Shown here one piece after another: positions 8,401-16,930 of a stretch of DNA of 64,000 nucleotides; within the stretch, counting starts at the first letter, position 1; every line of letters starts with the position of its first letter. The notes below the pieces were generated by a model. The model saw only the letters and a program-made list of their open reading frames with translations. It ran no database searches and had not been told where the DNA came from. Made by a program: the position numbers and the translations under genes. This stretch comes from Roseovarius aestuariivivens (GTDB taxonomy: Bacteria; Pseudomonadota; Alphaproteobacteria; Rhodobacterales; Rhodobacteraceae): the NCBI RefSeq assembly GCF_004761875.1, contig NZ_SJEY01000008.1, forward strand, positions 124,001 to 188,000. The letters run 5' to 3'.

Positions 8401-8981
8401 TGCACTTGTCTCGTTTTCAAGCTTTCCTGCGTAACTTCTTTGAGGAAACGCGTGGGTCGCTCATGGTCGAAGCTGTCATTACTATACCTCTGCTGTTCTG
8501 GATGATTGCTGCAACCTTCGAGTTCTTTGAAGTTCATCGCTACAAAAGCGTGCGAGAAAAGGCGACCTTCACGCTCGCGGATATGATTTCGCGAGAAACG
8601 TCTCCGGGTGGAATCACATCTGTCTACATTGACAACGCTAAAGTGTTATTCGATGAGATCACAAACGACAGCGGCGTGAACCAGATCCGCGTTTCGGTGA
8701 TATCGTATGATGCCGACAGCAACGAGTATGGGATTGCTTGGTCGCAGGTGCGTGGTAGTGGTTCCCTTGCTCCTTTAACAGACGGTGAAGTTCGGTCTGC
8801 GCACGCGAGTTTGCCGGTCGTGAGTGACGGCGAAGAAATCATCCTCATCGAGTCTATTTCTAACTACGACCCACTGTTCAACGTAGGTATTAATGATGTA
8901 ACCATGCAAACGCGAGTTTTCTCGGCAATCAGATTTGCACCACAGATTTGCTACGAAGGGACTTGCGGCCTGCATAGCTGA
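8400..8981 (+). CDS. TadE-like pseudopilin (second of two)
   Basis: This 193-residue protein has the same architecture as its neighbour. A leader ends in EETRGSLMVEAVITIPLLFWMIAATFEFF, with the glutamate after the processing region and a single hydrophobic helix around residues 20-45, and then a soluble part of about 150 residues. It ends with two cysteines (ICYEGTCG) that could pair. It completes the TadG-TadE-TadE cassette. The gene is AT-rich compared with the following chromosome. No further tad genes follow, so the pilus core must be encoded elsewhere. Confidence 0.85.
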   Translation: MHLSRFQAFLRNFFEETRGSLMVEAVITIPLLFWMIAATFEFFEVHRYKSVREKATFTLADMISRETSPGGITSVYIDNAKVLFDEITNDSGVNQIRVSVISYDADSNEYGIAWSQVRGSGSLAPLTDGEVRSAHASLPVVSDGEEIILIESISNYDPLFNVGINDVTMQTRVFSAIRFAPQICYEGTCGLHS

Positions 8982-9037
8982 TTTGATCATAATCGGCGCA
9001 GGGCCTTCATTGCTTTATGAATCAGCCCTGAGGCAGG

Positions 9038-9529
9038 TTAGTTTTCACGGTCGATGTCTTCCGCTAAAAGCGTAGCGAGAATATCGGCCATCGCGCGGGC
9101 TTGGCCGCCCGAGGTGACGCCGCCCAGCCCGACGCGCGCGCCGACGCGCCACCAGAGCCCCGGACGCCACCGCGCCGGGGCCTTGGCGTTGAGCCGCACC
9201 AGAAACCCGTTGGAGGGTTTCAGGGCGAAGGCCCCCCGATCGACCGAGACGATCTCGGACAGGCGCGCGATCCATTCGCCATCGCGCGTGCGCAGCCCGG
9301 TGCGGGTCAGTTCCACCGCGCCCTGCGTGGCGTGATACATGGCGTGACCCAGCCAGAGCCCGAGCCCGCCGCAAAGGATCGCGAACACCCGCCAGCCCAC
9401 GCTGGCCGGCGGATGGACCAGTGCGGCGTAAAGCACCAGCGCGCCCAGAGCCGTCATCATGCCCACGCCAAGGGCGCGACGACCGCCCGAGGCTTCGAGC
9501 CGGGCCAGAACCTCGTCGGGATCCGTCAT
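9038..9529 (-). CDS. Membrane protein with PH-like domain, function unknown
   Basis: The 163-residue protein has two transmembrane helices near residues 20-65 (LGVGMMTALGALVLYAALV and VFAILCGGLGLWLGHAMY). A short soluble domain follows (VELTRTGLRTRDGEWIARLSEI) whose strand pattern resembles the bacterial PH-like domains found after two helices in Rhodobacterales proteins. Its start overlaps the stop of the upstream TetR gene by 4 bp, so the two are co-transcribed and it may be a regulated or accessory partner. No enzymatic residues are evident. Confidence 0.75.
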   Translation of the reverse strand: MTDPDEVLARLEASGGRRALGVGMMTALGALVLYAALVHPPASVGWRVFAILCGGLGLWLGHAMYHATQGAVELTRTGLRTRDGEWIARLSEIVSVDRGAFALKPSNGFLVRLNAKAPARWRPGLWWRVGARVGLGGVTSGGQARAMADILATLLAEDIDREN

Positions 9530-10149
9530 CGGGTGTCATCTCCTGTCGCCGCGGGCCCGGCCGCCACGGCGCGGCGCACCATGTCCCAGTAGAGCGCCTC
9601 CACCTCTGGCAGAGACAGCCGTCCGGCGCCGCGATACCACGTGTTGACGCCGGTCAGCATCGAAATCAGCGCCATCGCGGTGATGCGCGGCTCGGTCACG
9701 GTGAACGCGCCCTGCGCCACACCGGCGCGCAGGATGTCTTCAAGCGTGGTCTCATATGTACGGCGCAGCCCCTCGATGGCGGCGAAATTCTCGGGCGAGA
9801 GATTGCGCAGCTCCATATAGGAGATGAAGACCGCGTCGGCGCGCTGCGTGTTGAAGCGGATATGAAAGCGCGTGAAGGCCTCGAGCCGGGCCAGCGGGTC
9901 TGCGTCGGGGCCGGGGGCGCAGGCGCGCCACGCGGCCAGAAGATCCTGCATATGCGCCTGAAGCAGCTCGAAAAGCAGCGTCTGCTTGTCGGGAATGTAA
10001 TTATAAAGCGCGCCGGCCTGCACGCCCACCTCCTGCGCGATGCGCCGCATCGAGACGGCGGCGTAGCCATCCTGCGCGAAAAGCCGCAAGGCCGCGTCGC
10101 GCAGACGCGGGCCGGTGATGTCGGAATGGGATCCTTGGGTGCGGGCCAT
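9526..10149 (-). CDS. TetR/AcrR family transcriptional regulator
   Basis: This 207-residue protein has the N-terminal TetR helix-turn-helix at about residues 14-60 (DAALRLFAQDGYAAVSMRRIAQEVGVQAGALYNYIPDK; the YNYI element is the TetR recognition helix). A helical ligand-binding domain follows. It is the first gene of a two-gene operon with a membrane protein. A 16-bp palindrome just upstream (10163-10178) is the obvious autoregulatory operator. The ligand cannot be predicted. A divergent lipoprotein gene begins beyond the palindrome and may be co-regulated. Confidence 0.92.
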   Translation of the reverse strand: MARTQGSHSDITGPRLRDAALRLFAQDGYAAVSMRRIAQEVGVQAGALYNYIPDKQTLLFELLQAHMQDLLAAWRACAPGPDADPLARLEAFTRFHIRFNTQRADAVFISYMELRNLSPENFAAIEGLRRTYETTLEDILRAGVAQGAFTVTEPRITAMALISMLTGVNTWYRGAGRLSLPEVEALYWDMVRRAVAAGPAATGDDTR

Positions 10150-10162
10150 GATCCCGGTTTAA

Positions 10163-10178
10163 CTGAACACCCGTTCAG
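10163..10178. promoter_or_regulatory. Palindromic operator candidate for the TetR regulator
   Basis: CTGAAC-ACCC-GTTCAG is a perfect 6-bp inverted repeat with a 4-bp centre. It lies 14 bp upstream of the TetR start and between it and the divergent lipoprotein gene. Size and position fit TetR autoregulation. Binding is inferred. Confidence 0.55.
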
Positions 10179-10230
10179 ATCAAAGCCCCGCTTGCCGCCG
10201 CTGGTCGGTCCGTGGCATGACGGATCCACC

Positions 10231-10569
10231 GTGCCCGAACCGCCGAGCCATGCCGTGCCCCTACCGCGACGCTTTTCCCGTATCTTTGCCGTGCTGCTTT
10301 TGGCCGGGCTGACCGGCTGTGCGCAGTTTCCGGAACTGGACGACACCTTTGACGCCGAGGCGCGGCGCGCGGGCTATCCCGATCTGGTGCCGGCCGAAAC
10401 GCTGCGCGCAGACCTGCCGCAGACACGCATCGCCCCGCAGACACGCACCGCGCTGGAGGTGCGGATCGCGGGATTGCGCGCACGCGCGGCCCGGCTTCGC
10501 GGCCAGGTGATCGACCGCCCCTCGCGGGCGCGCCTGTCGCAGCCCGTGACCATCGCCGAGCCGTCCTGA
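10231..10569 (+). CDS. Small lipoprotein, function unknown
   Basis: The frame encodes a lipoprotein signal: basic residues (PRRFSR), a hydrophobic core (IFAVLLLAG) and the lipobox LTGC, with the acylated cysteine at residue 30 if the GTG at 10231 is used. The mature part is about 83 residues with many arginines, including a repeated QTRIAPQTRTALEVRI stretch. No ATG lies nearby in frame; a second GTG at 10255 would give 104 residues, and neither has a strong ribosome site. It is 87 bp upstream of hom on the same strand and divergent from the TetR operon. Confidence 0.6.
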   Translation: MPEPPSHAVPLPRRFSRIFAVLLLAGLTGCAQFPELDDTFDAEARRAGYPDLVPAETLRADLPQTRIAPQTRTALEVRIAGLRARAARLRGQVIDRPSRARLSQPVTIAEPS

Positions 10570-10656
10570 CCCCGGCTGCAAACCCGCGTTGCAAGCGCGC
10601 GCGCAACCGGCTACATCCGCGCCAGCATTTCACACCAGCCGCAAACGGAGCGCGCC

Positions 10657-11943
10657 ATGTCATCCCCCATCCGCCTTGGTATCGCCGGCCTCGGCACTGT
10701 CGGCACTGGCGTGGTCAAGATCGTGCGCCAGAAAACGCAGCTTCTGACCGCCCGGGCGGGCCGCCCGATCGAGATTGCCGCCGTTTCGGCGCGGACCCGC
10801 GAAAAGGATCGCGGCGTGTCGATCTCGGGCTACGCGTGGGAGGACGATCCCGTCGCGCTGGCCACCCGTGACGACGTGGATGTGTTCGTGGAACTGATGG
10901 GCGGCTCGGACGGGCCGGCGAAAGCCGCCACCGAGGCCGCCATCGCCGCCGGCAAGCATGTGGTCACCGCCAACAAGGCAATGCTGGCGCTGCACGGTCA
11001 CGCGCTGGCGCTTGCCGCCGAGGAGGCGGGCGTCGTGCTGCGCTTCGAGGCGGCCGTTGCGGGCGGGATCCCTGTGGTCAAGGCGCTGACCGAGGCGCTG
11101 GCCGGCAACGAGATGACCCGGGTGATGGGCGTGATGAACGGCACCTGCAACTACATCCTGACGCGGATGCAGGCCTCGAACCTGCCCTATGAGGAGGTGT
11201 TCGAAGAGGCCAACCAGCTTGGCTATCTCGAGGCCGATCCGACGCTTGACGTAGGCGGCATCGATGCGGGCCACAAGCTGGCGCTGCTGGCCGCCATCGC
11301 CTTTGGCGCGCAAGTGGATTTCGGCGGGGTCGCGCTGGAAGGGATCGAGAAGATCACCATCGACGACATCAAGCAGGCCGACGACATGGGGTATCGCATC
11401 AAGCTTCTGGGCGTGGCGCGGATGACGGGCCGGGGCCTGGAACAGCGCATGTCGCCCTGTCTCGTGCCCAAAAAGAGCCCGCTTGGCCAGCTTGACGGCG
11501 GCACCAATATGGTGGTGCTGGAGGGCGACGAGGTGGAGCAGATCGTGCTGCGCGGCCCCGGCGCGGGCATGGGTCCGACCGCCAGCGCGGTGATGGGCGA
11601 CGTGATCGACATCGCGCGCGGGTTCCGCGTGTCGACCTTCGGACAGCCCGCCAGCACCCTGACCGCGGCAAGCCAGGCCAGTACGGCCACCCCGGTGCCC
11701 TATTACCTGCGCATGGCGCTGCATGACAAACCCGGCGCACTTGCCAAGGTGGCGACGGTGCTTGGCGATGCGGGCGTCTCGATCGACCGGATGCGGCAGT
11801 ATCGCCACAAGGACGCCACCGCGCCGGTGCTGATCGTCACGCACAAGACCGCGCCCGCAGCACTTGAGGATGCGCTGGCCGCGATGTCGCAGCTTGACGT
11901 GCTGGCCAGCAGCCCGGTTGCGCTGCGCATCGAGAGCGTCTGA
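10657..11943 (+). CDS. hom: Homoserine dehydrogenase
   Basis: It reduces aspartate semialdehyde to homoserine in the threonine/methionine branch. The 428-residue protein has the nucleotide-binding GLGTVG (11-16), the substrate-domain motifs NKAMLALHG, AAVAGGIPVVKAL and MNGTCNYILTRM, and a C-terminal ACT domain at about 348-425 (RMALHDKPGALAKVATVLGDAGVSI) for feedback control by threonine. The length matches the monofunctional ACT-containing type. The ATG follows an ACGGAG-like ribosome site. It precedes glpX by 82 bp on the same strand. Confidence 0.97.
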   Translation: MSSPIRLGIAGLGTVGTGVVKIVRQKTQLLTARAGRPIEIAAVSARTREKDRGVSISGYAWEDDPVALATRDDVDVFVELMGGSDGPAKAATEAAIAAGKHVVTANKAMLALHGHALALAAEEAGVVLRFEAAVAGGIPVVKALTEALAGNEMTRVMGVMNGTCNYILTRMQASNLPYEEVFEEANQLGYLEADPTLDVGGIDAGHKLALLAAIAFGAQVDFGGVALEGIEKITIDDIKQADDMGYRIKLLGVARMTGRGLEQRMSPCLVPKKSPLGQLDGGTNMVVLEGDEVEQIVLRGPGAGMGPTASAVMGDVIDIARGFRVSTFGQPASTLTAASQASTATPVPYYLRMALHDKPGALAKVATVLGDAGVSIDRMRQYRHKDATAPVLIVTHKTAPAALEDALAAMSQLDVLASSPVALRIESV

Positions 11944-12025
11944 CCCATCGTTCACCCCGCGCGCCCTGCTTGTGCGGGCTCGGCCGAGCCGTTAAAGCTT
12001 TATCGGCCTTAAAACAGGAGTTTCC

Positions 12026-12985
12026 ATGACCACCGCATTTGATGACGCCATTCTGTCCCTCGCGCTGGCGCGTGTCGCTGAAGAAGCCGCGCTGGCCTGT
12101 CGCCCACTCATTGGGCGCGGCGACGAGAAAGCCGCTGATCAGGCCGCCGTCAACGCCATGCGCGAAGAGCTCAACAAGCTGGACATTCAGGGCACCGTGG
12201 TCATCGGCGAGGGCGAGCGCGACGAGGCGCCAATGCTTTATATCGGAGAGGAAGTCGGCAGCGGCAAAGGCCCCGAGGTGGACATCGCGCTTGATCCGCT
12301 GGAGGGCACGACGATCACCGCCAAAGCGATGCCCAACGCGCTCACGGTCATTTCCATGGCGCCGCGCGGCACCATGCTGCATGCGCCCGATGTCTACATG
12401 GACAAACTGGCGGTTGGACCGGGCTATCCCGAGGACGTGGTATCGCTTGACATGAGCCCGACAGAGCGGGTCGAGGCGCTGGCCAAGGCCAAGGGCGTGG
12501 CGCCTTCGGAGATCACGGTCTGCGTGCTGGAGCGCCCGCGCCACGAAGAGATCATCGCCGAGCTGCGCGGTCTTGGCGCGTCGGTCTATCTGATCGGGGA
12601 TGGCGACGTGGCGGGCGTCATGCATTGTACCGATCCCGACGCCACCGGCATCGACATGTATATGGGATCCGGCGGCGCGCCAGAAGGCGTGCTTGCCGCG
12701 GGCGCGCTCAAGGCGCTTGGCGGGCAGATCTGGGGACGGCTGCTGTTTCGCAACGATGACGAGCGGGGCCGCGCCGAAAAGGCCGGGATCACGGATTTCG
12801 ACCGGATCTACAGCCGCGACGAGATGGTGACCGACGATGTGATCTTTGCCGCGACGGGGGTCACGCAGGGCTCTTTGGTCGCGGGGTTGAAGCCGCGCGG
12901 GGACTTCATCGAGACCCAGACCCTTTTGCTGCGCTCCTCGACAGGGGAACGGCGCGTGATGACCTGTCGCCACAAGGTCGCGTGA
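12026..12985 (+). CDS. glpX: Class II fructose-1,6-bisphosphatase
   Basis: It hydrolyses fructose-1,6-bisphosphate to fructose-6-phosphate in gluconeogenesis and, in autotrophs, the Calvin cycle. The 319 residues match GlpX in length. GEGERDE (61-67) and DPLEGT (90-95) supply the metal and phosphate ligands, and the GDGDVAGVM and GSGGAPEGVLAA segments are family hallmarks. CAGGAG precedes the ATG. Its stop overlaps the recJ GTG start by 4 bp (GTGA), so the two are coupled. Confidence 0.95.
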   Translation: MTTAFDDAILSLALARVAEEAALACRPLIGRGDEKAADQAAVNAMREELNKLDIQGTVVIGEGERDEAPMLYIGEEVGSGKGPEVDIALDPLEGTTITAKAMPNALTVISMAPRGTMLHAPDVYMDKLAVGPGYPEDVVSLDMSPTERVEALAKAKGVAPSEITVCVLERPRHEEIIAELRGLGASVYLIGDGDVAGVMHCTDPDATGIDMYMGSGGAPEGVLAAGALKALGGQIWGRLLFRNDDERGRAEKAGITDFDRIYSRDEMVTDDVIFAATGVTQGSLVAGLKPRGDFIETQTLLLRSSTGERRVMTCRHKVA

Positions 12986-14724
12986 CCGCCTTTCTTGGGA
13001 TCGAACAGTCGCTGACCGGGCGGTTCTGGCGCGGGCCCGCGGCAGAAGCGGATCGTCTGGCCGAGGCGATGGCGCAGGACACCGCCCTGCCCCGGCCGCT
13101 CTGCCAGACGCTGGCACGGCTGGGTGTACCGGCGGCTGAAGCGGCGCAATATCTCGACCCCAAGCTTCGCGACCTGATGCCCGATCCGCGCGGCCTCAAG
13201 GACATGGAGTGCGCCGCGGCGCGGGTGCTGCGCGCCGTTGAGCGGCGCGAGCGGATCGCGATTTTCGCCGACTACGATGTGGATGGCGGCGCCTCGGCGG
13301 CACTTCTGATCGATTGGCTGCGTCAGTTGGGACTGACGGCCACGCTTCACGTACCGGACAGGATCGACGAGGGCTATGGCCCGAATGCACCCGCCATGAC
13401 CGAGTTGGGAGGCGCGCATGACCTGATCATCTGCGTGGATTGCGGGACGCTGTCGCATGACGCGCTGGCTGCGGCGCAAGATGCGGATGTGGTGGTGCTG
13501 GATCACCATTTGGGGGGCGAGACGTTGCCTCCCGCGCTGGCGGTGGTCAACCCCAACCGGCAGGACGAAAGCGGGGATCTGGCGCATCTTTGTGCAGCCG
13601 CCGTGGTTTTCCTGATGCTGGTCGAGGCCGGGCGGCAGCTGCGTAAGGCCGGCAAGACCGGTCCCGATCTGATGGCGATGCTCGACCTGGTGGCGCTGGC
13701 GACGGTGGCCGATGTCGCGCCGCTGCGCGGGGTGAACCGGGCCTTCGTGCGCGCGGGCCTGCACGTGATGGGACAACGGCAGCGGCTCGGGTTGGTGGCG
13801 CTCGGCGATCTGGCGCGGATCGATACCGCGCCCACCACCTATCATCTGGGCTTTGTCCTTGGGCCGCGCATCAACGCCGGCGGCCGCGTCGGGCGGGCCG
13901 ATCTGGGCGCGCGGCTTTTGTCAACGCAGGATGCGGCAGAGGCGCAGGCGCTGGCCGAGCGGCTGGACCAGCTGAACGCGGAACGCCGCGAGGTCGAGGC
14001 CGCCGTGCGCGCCGCCGCGCTGAACCAGGCCGAGGCGCGCGGGCTGGACGCGCCGCTTGTCTGGGCCGCCGGCGACGGCTGGCACCCGGGCGTCGTGGGC
14101 ATTGTTGCGGCGCGCCTCAAGGAGGCCACCAACCGTCCTGCCATCGTGATCGGCTTCGAGGGCGACGAGGGCAAGGGATCTGGCCGGTCGGTGAGCGGCG
14201 TCGATCTGGGCCACGCGATTCAGCGGCTGGCGGCCGAGGGGCTGTTGCGCAAGGGCGGCGGGCACAAGATGGCCGCCGGTCTGACCGTGGCGCGCGACAA
14301 GCTGGAACCGGCGATGACGCGGCTGGCCGATCTTCTGGGGCGGCAGGGTGCCGGACAGGCCGGCCCGGCGGATCTGCATCTGGACGGGCTTTTGATGCCG
14401 GGAGCGGCGACGCCGGAGCTGGTAACGCAGATCGAGGCCGCGGGCCCTTTCGGCGCCGGGGCGCCCGGACCGCGCTATGTCTTTCCCCAAATGGGCGTCA
14501 CCTTCGCCAAGCGGGTGGGCGAAAATCACCTCAAGCTGCGCTTTGGCGAGGGGGGCGGGCCCACCCTCGACGCGATCGCCTTCGGGGCGTTCGACGGGCC
14601 TTTGGGTGCAGCTCTGGAAGGGCATGGCGGCGCCCAGTTTCACCTGGCCGGACGGCTGGAGATCAACACCTGGGGCGGGCGGCAAAGCGTGCAATTGCGT
14701 CTTGAGGATGCCGCGCCAGCCTGA
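12982..14724 (+). CDS. recJ: Single-stranded-DNA-specific exonuclease RecJ
   Basis: RecJ is a 5'-3' exonuclease on single-stranded DNA used in recombination and mismatch repair. The 580-residue protein has the DHH phosphoesterase motifs: FADYDVDG (D97, D99, D101), CVDCGT, the DHH triad in VLDHHLGG, and later motifs including GPRINAGGRVGRADLG. The DHHA1 domain shows GWHPGVVGIVAARLKE and KGGGHKMAAGLT. Translation starts at GTG 12982, overlapping the glpX stop, with the conserved N-terminus immediately following. It ends shortly before tRNA-Glu. Confidence 0.96.
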   Translation: MTAFLGIEQSLTGRFWRGPAAEADRLAEAMAQDTALPRPLCQTLARLGVPAAEAAQYLDPKLRDLMPDPRGLKDMECAAARVLRAVERRERIAIFADYDVDGGASAALLIDWLRQLGLTATLHVPDRIDEGYGPNAPAMTELGGAHDLIICVDCGTLSHDALAAAQDADVVVLDHHLGGETLPPALAVVNPNRQDESGDLAHLCAAAVVFLMLVEAGRQLRKAGKTGPDLMAMLDLVALATVADVAPLRGVNRAFVRAGLHVMGQRQRLGLVALGDLARIDTAPTTYHLGFVLGPRINAGGRVGRADLGARLLSTQDAAEAQALAERLDQLNAERREVEAAVRAAALNQAEARGLDAPLVWAAGDGWHPGVVGIVAARLKEATNRPAIVIGFEGDEGKGSGRSVSGVDLGHAIQRLAAEGLLRKGGGHKMAAGLTVARDKLEPAMTRLADLLGRQGAGQAGPADLHLDGLLMPGAATPELVTQIEAAGPFGAGAPGPRYVFPQMGVTFAKRVGENHLKLRFGEGGGPTLDAIAFGAFDGPLGAALEGHGGAQFHLAGRLEINTWGGRQSVQLRLEDAAPA

Positions 14725-14827
14725 CCTTACCGGCCCCGAAATTTCGCGCCAAGCCCGAGAAGATTCTGCAATTTGCCCCTTGCGCAGCGCCGAGGATTTT
14801 CATAGGAACCGGCTCACGCCAAGGCAT

Positions 14828-14902
14828 GGCCCGTTCGTCTATCGGTTAGGACGCCAGGTTTTCAACCTGGAAAGAGGGGTTCGATTCCCCTACGGGCTGC
14901 CA
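14828..14902 (+). tRNA. tRNA-Glu (anticodon TTC)
   Basis: The acceptor stem GGCCCGT pairs with ACGGGCT (a G-U at the first pair). The anticodon stem CCAGG/CCTGG closes the loop TTTTCAA with anticodon TTC. The T arm is GGGG-TTCGATT-CCCC, and CCA is encoded at 14900-14902. It is followed by a gene-poor stretch with no obvious repeat of the tRNA 3' end. Confidence 0.96.
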
Positions 14903-15436
14903 TCCCCCTCCACGAATGGTCGGTCCGACGGAACTGGATAGAGTATCTGGTTCGGGTGCCGCATGTTGCCCCAATCTTGAACCGTTGCGGTACGGCATAG
15001 ACGGTATTCTCTCGGTCTTTTACCCATCGCAACAGAACCTGTCGCTTTGGCAGACCCTTGCATACGCGTCGAGCGACGGTAACACGGGGTGATCCTGCGC
15101 TTGATTGGAACCACAGTGTTTCCACCGCGAGGTCTGTTTTTCTTAGGAGAGATCGGTGCGCCCGACATATGCTTCTAGCATCGATTTACCGAGAGTAATT
15201 GTTATGGCTTATGCCGCTTTTGCCTTTAGTTGGATGTCTGTCGCGATCTTGGCCGTGGCTTTGCTGGCCTAGCGATCCATCCTCGGAAAGACCGCGACGG
15301 AATTGCGCGACCCGGACCCGACGATTTTCTGCGGGGGGCCTGAGCCGGTTTTTGTTTCGGCACGCTGTCTTGTCCTTGCGCCGTCAAGGCGCGAAAGCCA
15401 CGGGATGACCGACAGTCTCAGACGCGCGCGGCCTGC
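14903..15436. other. Gene-poor interval of 534 bp after tRNA-Glu
   Basis: I find no convincing protein gene of normal length here. Reverse-strand frames at 14862-15168 run through the antisense of the tRNA and look spurious. Base composition is somewhat lower in GC than the flanks around 14940-15250. The only plausible coding signal is a 22-codon hydrophobic ORF at 15204-15272. It may be decayed sequence next to a tRNA integration site, but no integrase, insertion sequence or attachment repeat is visible. Confidence 0.5.
15204..15272 (+). CDS. Possible 22-residue membrane microprotein
   Basis: ATG at 15204 reads MAYAAFAFSWMSVAILAVAL and two more residues before TAG: almost the whole peptide is one hydrophobic helix long enough to span a membrane. 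A weak GAGAG lies about 10 bp upstream. Many real bacterial microproteins look like this, but a 22-codon hydrophobic run can also arise by chance, so it is tentative. Confidence 0.25.
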   Translation: MAYAAFAFSWMSVAILAVALLA

Positions 15437-16930
15437 CTAGTTCCAGGTCCAGTCCGGCCGGCTGACGACATCGAGCGCGCGGCGCAGGGGAACGGCCTTT
15501 TTGCGCAGTGCCGCGATGCGGGCCTGCCAGTCTTTCCAGTCCTTGAGATCCTGTGCGTCGAAATGGCTTTTCGCACAGGTGGGCACCTGCTGACCCATGA
15601 GCAGGGCGAGATATCCCTCGAACTGGACGATCCGCTCTTGCCCGATCACGGATTTCATCGCGGTGTGGGGTCCGATCTCTTGATAGAGCCGCACGATGTC
15701 TTCGGCATCGCCGAGCTGCGTGTCGGCGCGGCAATCCTGCCAGAACTGGCTGTCCGACCGCGTATTGAATTTGTAATGCACCGCCAGGAAATCGCGGATC
15801 GCGTCCCATGTGGCCGCGAACCGGCGGTTGGCGTCGGCCTGGGCTGCAGCCTCGATGCGGTAATCGCTGTCAAGCAATGCGCCGCAGAGGCTGACCAGTT
15901 GTTCGCAGATGACATGAAGCGCGGTGGATTCCAGCGGCTCCACGAAACCCGAGGCATTGCCCATCGCCGCGACGTTGCCGATCCAGAACCTGTCAAACCG
16001 ACCTGATGGAAAACGGACAACGCGCAGTTCCTCGGTGAGGTCGGGCGTCTTGCGCCGAAGCTCTGCCTTGGCGTCCTCGAGCGAGATGTAGTCCGAACTG
16101 TGCACGTAGCCGACCGACACCCGCTCGGGCAGCTCGATCTTCCAGCACCAGCCGCACTCCATGGTCTCGGCCGAGGTATAGGGCCGGATCGTGCCATCGC
16201 GCGGAATATCCCCGAGAACCGCAGTGTCGCAGCGCAAGGGGGGAGAGAAGCTTTGGAATTGCGCGCCCATCTGTTCCTTGAGCAGCAAAGAGCGAAAGCC
16301 CGAGCAATCGACGAAGAGATCCGCCTCGATCCTGCGGTCGTCATCGAGCTGCAGCGCGGTGATGTCTCCTGTCTCTGTCTTTTCGACGCCGGTCATCGTG
16401 GCGATCACGTTCTCAACGCCAAAGGCGGTCGCCTGTTTTTCGAGATAGGCCAGGAAACGCTGGTTATCGATGTGATATCCGAACGGCAGGTCGATCATCC
16501 CGTAGCGGCCGTTCTCGGCGACGATCGGCGCGGTGTCGTCGTCCATCAGCGCGCCGAGCAAACCCGTCGTCCCGCCCAGTTGCAGGTGATAATAGGCCGC
16601 GCGTTTGCGCAGGGTCCCGACCCGTTCGGACAGTTCGAAGGAAAAGGGATAGTTGAAATGATCCCGCTCTTGCGGGCCCCAGACGAAGCGAATGCCAAGT
16701 TTCCAGCTTGGCTGCACCTCTTTGTAGAATTGCGCGCGGTCCAGCTTCAATTGACCGTGCAGGAACTGCGGCAGGTAGGCGGTGGTCGATTCTCCTACCC
16801 CGATGACGGGGATGTTCGGCGCGCGAAGGGAGATGACCCGACGCCCGGGCAGCAACCGCTTGAGGGTTAGCGCGGAAAGAGACCCCGCGCTGCCGCCGCC
16901 CACGACGCAGATCGTCTTGATTTCTTTCAT
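15437..16930 (-). CDS. Flavin-dependent tryptophan-halogenase family protein
   Basis: The 497-residue protein has the family layout. A Rossmann FAD motif GGGSAG lies at 11-16, GVGEST at 44-49 contacts the flavin, and a lysine in SWKLGIRF (K77) sits where the catalytic lysine of PrnA-type halogenases lies. The flavin-site element is ASGFVEPLESTALH. The signature WxWxIP reads W261-C-W263-K-I-E266-LP, so the proline is replaced by glutamate. Reduced flavin from a separate reductase would be needed; none is nearby. The gene stands alone without a biosynthetic cluster, so the substrate and even halogenation are uncertain; hydroxylation or a non-catalytic role is possible. Confidence 0.82.
   Translation of the reverse strand: MKEIKTICVVGGGSAGSLSALTLKRLLPGRRVISLRAPNIPVIGVGESTTAYLPQFLHGQLKLDRAQFYKEVQPSWKLGIRFVWGPQERDHFNYPFSFELSERVGTLRKRAAYYHLQLGGTTGLLGALMDDDTAPIVAENGRYGMIDLPFGYHIDNQRFLAYLEKQATAFGVENVIATMTGVEKTETGDITALQLDDDRRIEADLFVDCSGFRSLLLKEQMGAQFQSFSPPLRCDTAVLGDIPRDGTIRPYTSAETMECGWCWKIELPERVSVGYVHSSDYISLEDAKAELRRKTPDLTEELRVVRFPSGRFDRFWIGNVAAMGNASGFVEPLESTALHVICEQLVSLCGALLDSDYRIEAAAQADANRRFAATWDAIRDFLAVHYKFNTRSDSQFWQDCRADTQLGDAEDIVRLYQEIGPHTAMKSVIGQERIVQFEGYLALLMGQQVPTCAKSHFDAQDLKDWKDWQARIAALRKKAVPLRRALDVVSRPDWTWN

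Noticed and set aside
14862-15168. Reverse-strand open frames across tRNA-Glu
   Set aside because: The C-terminal sequence (ARRGIEPLFPG) is the antisense translation of the tRNA, a well-known spurious protein call.
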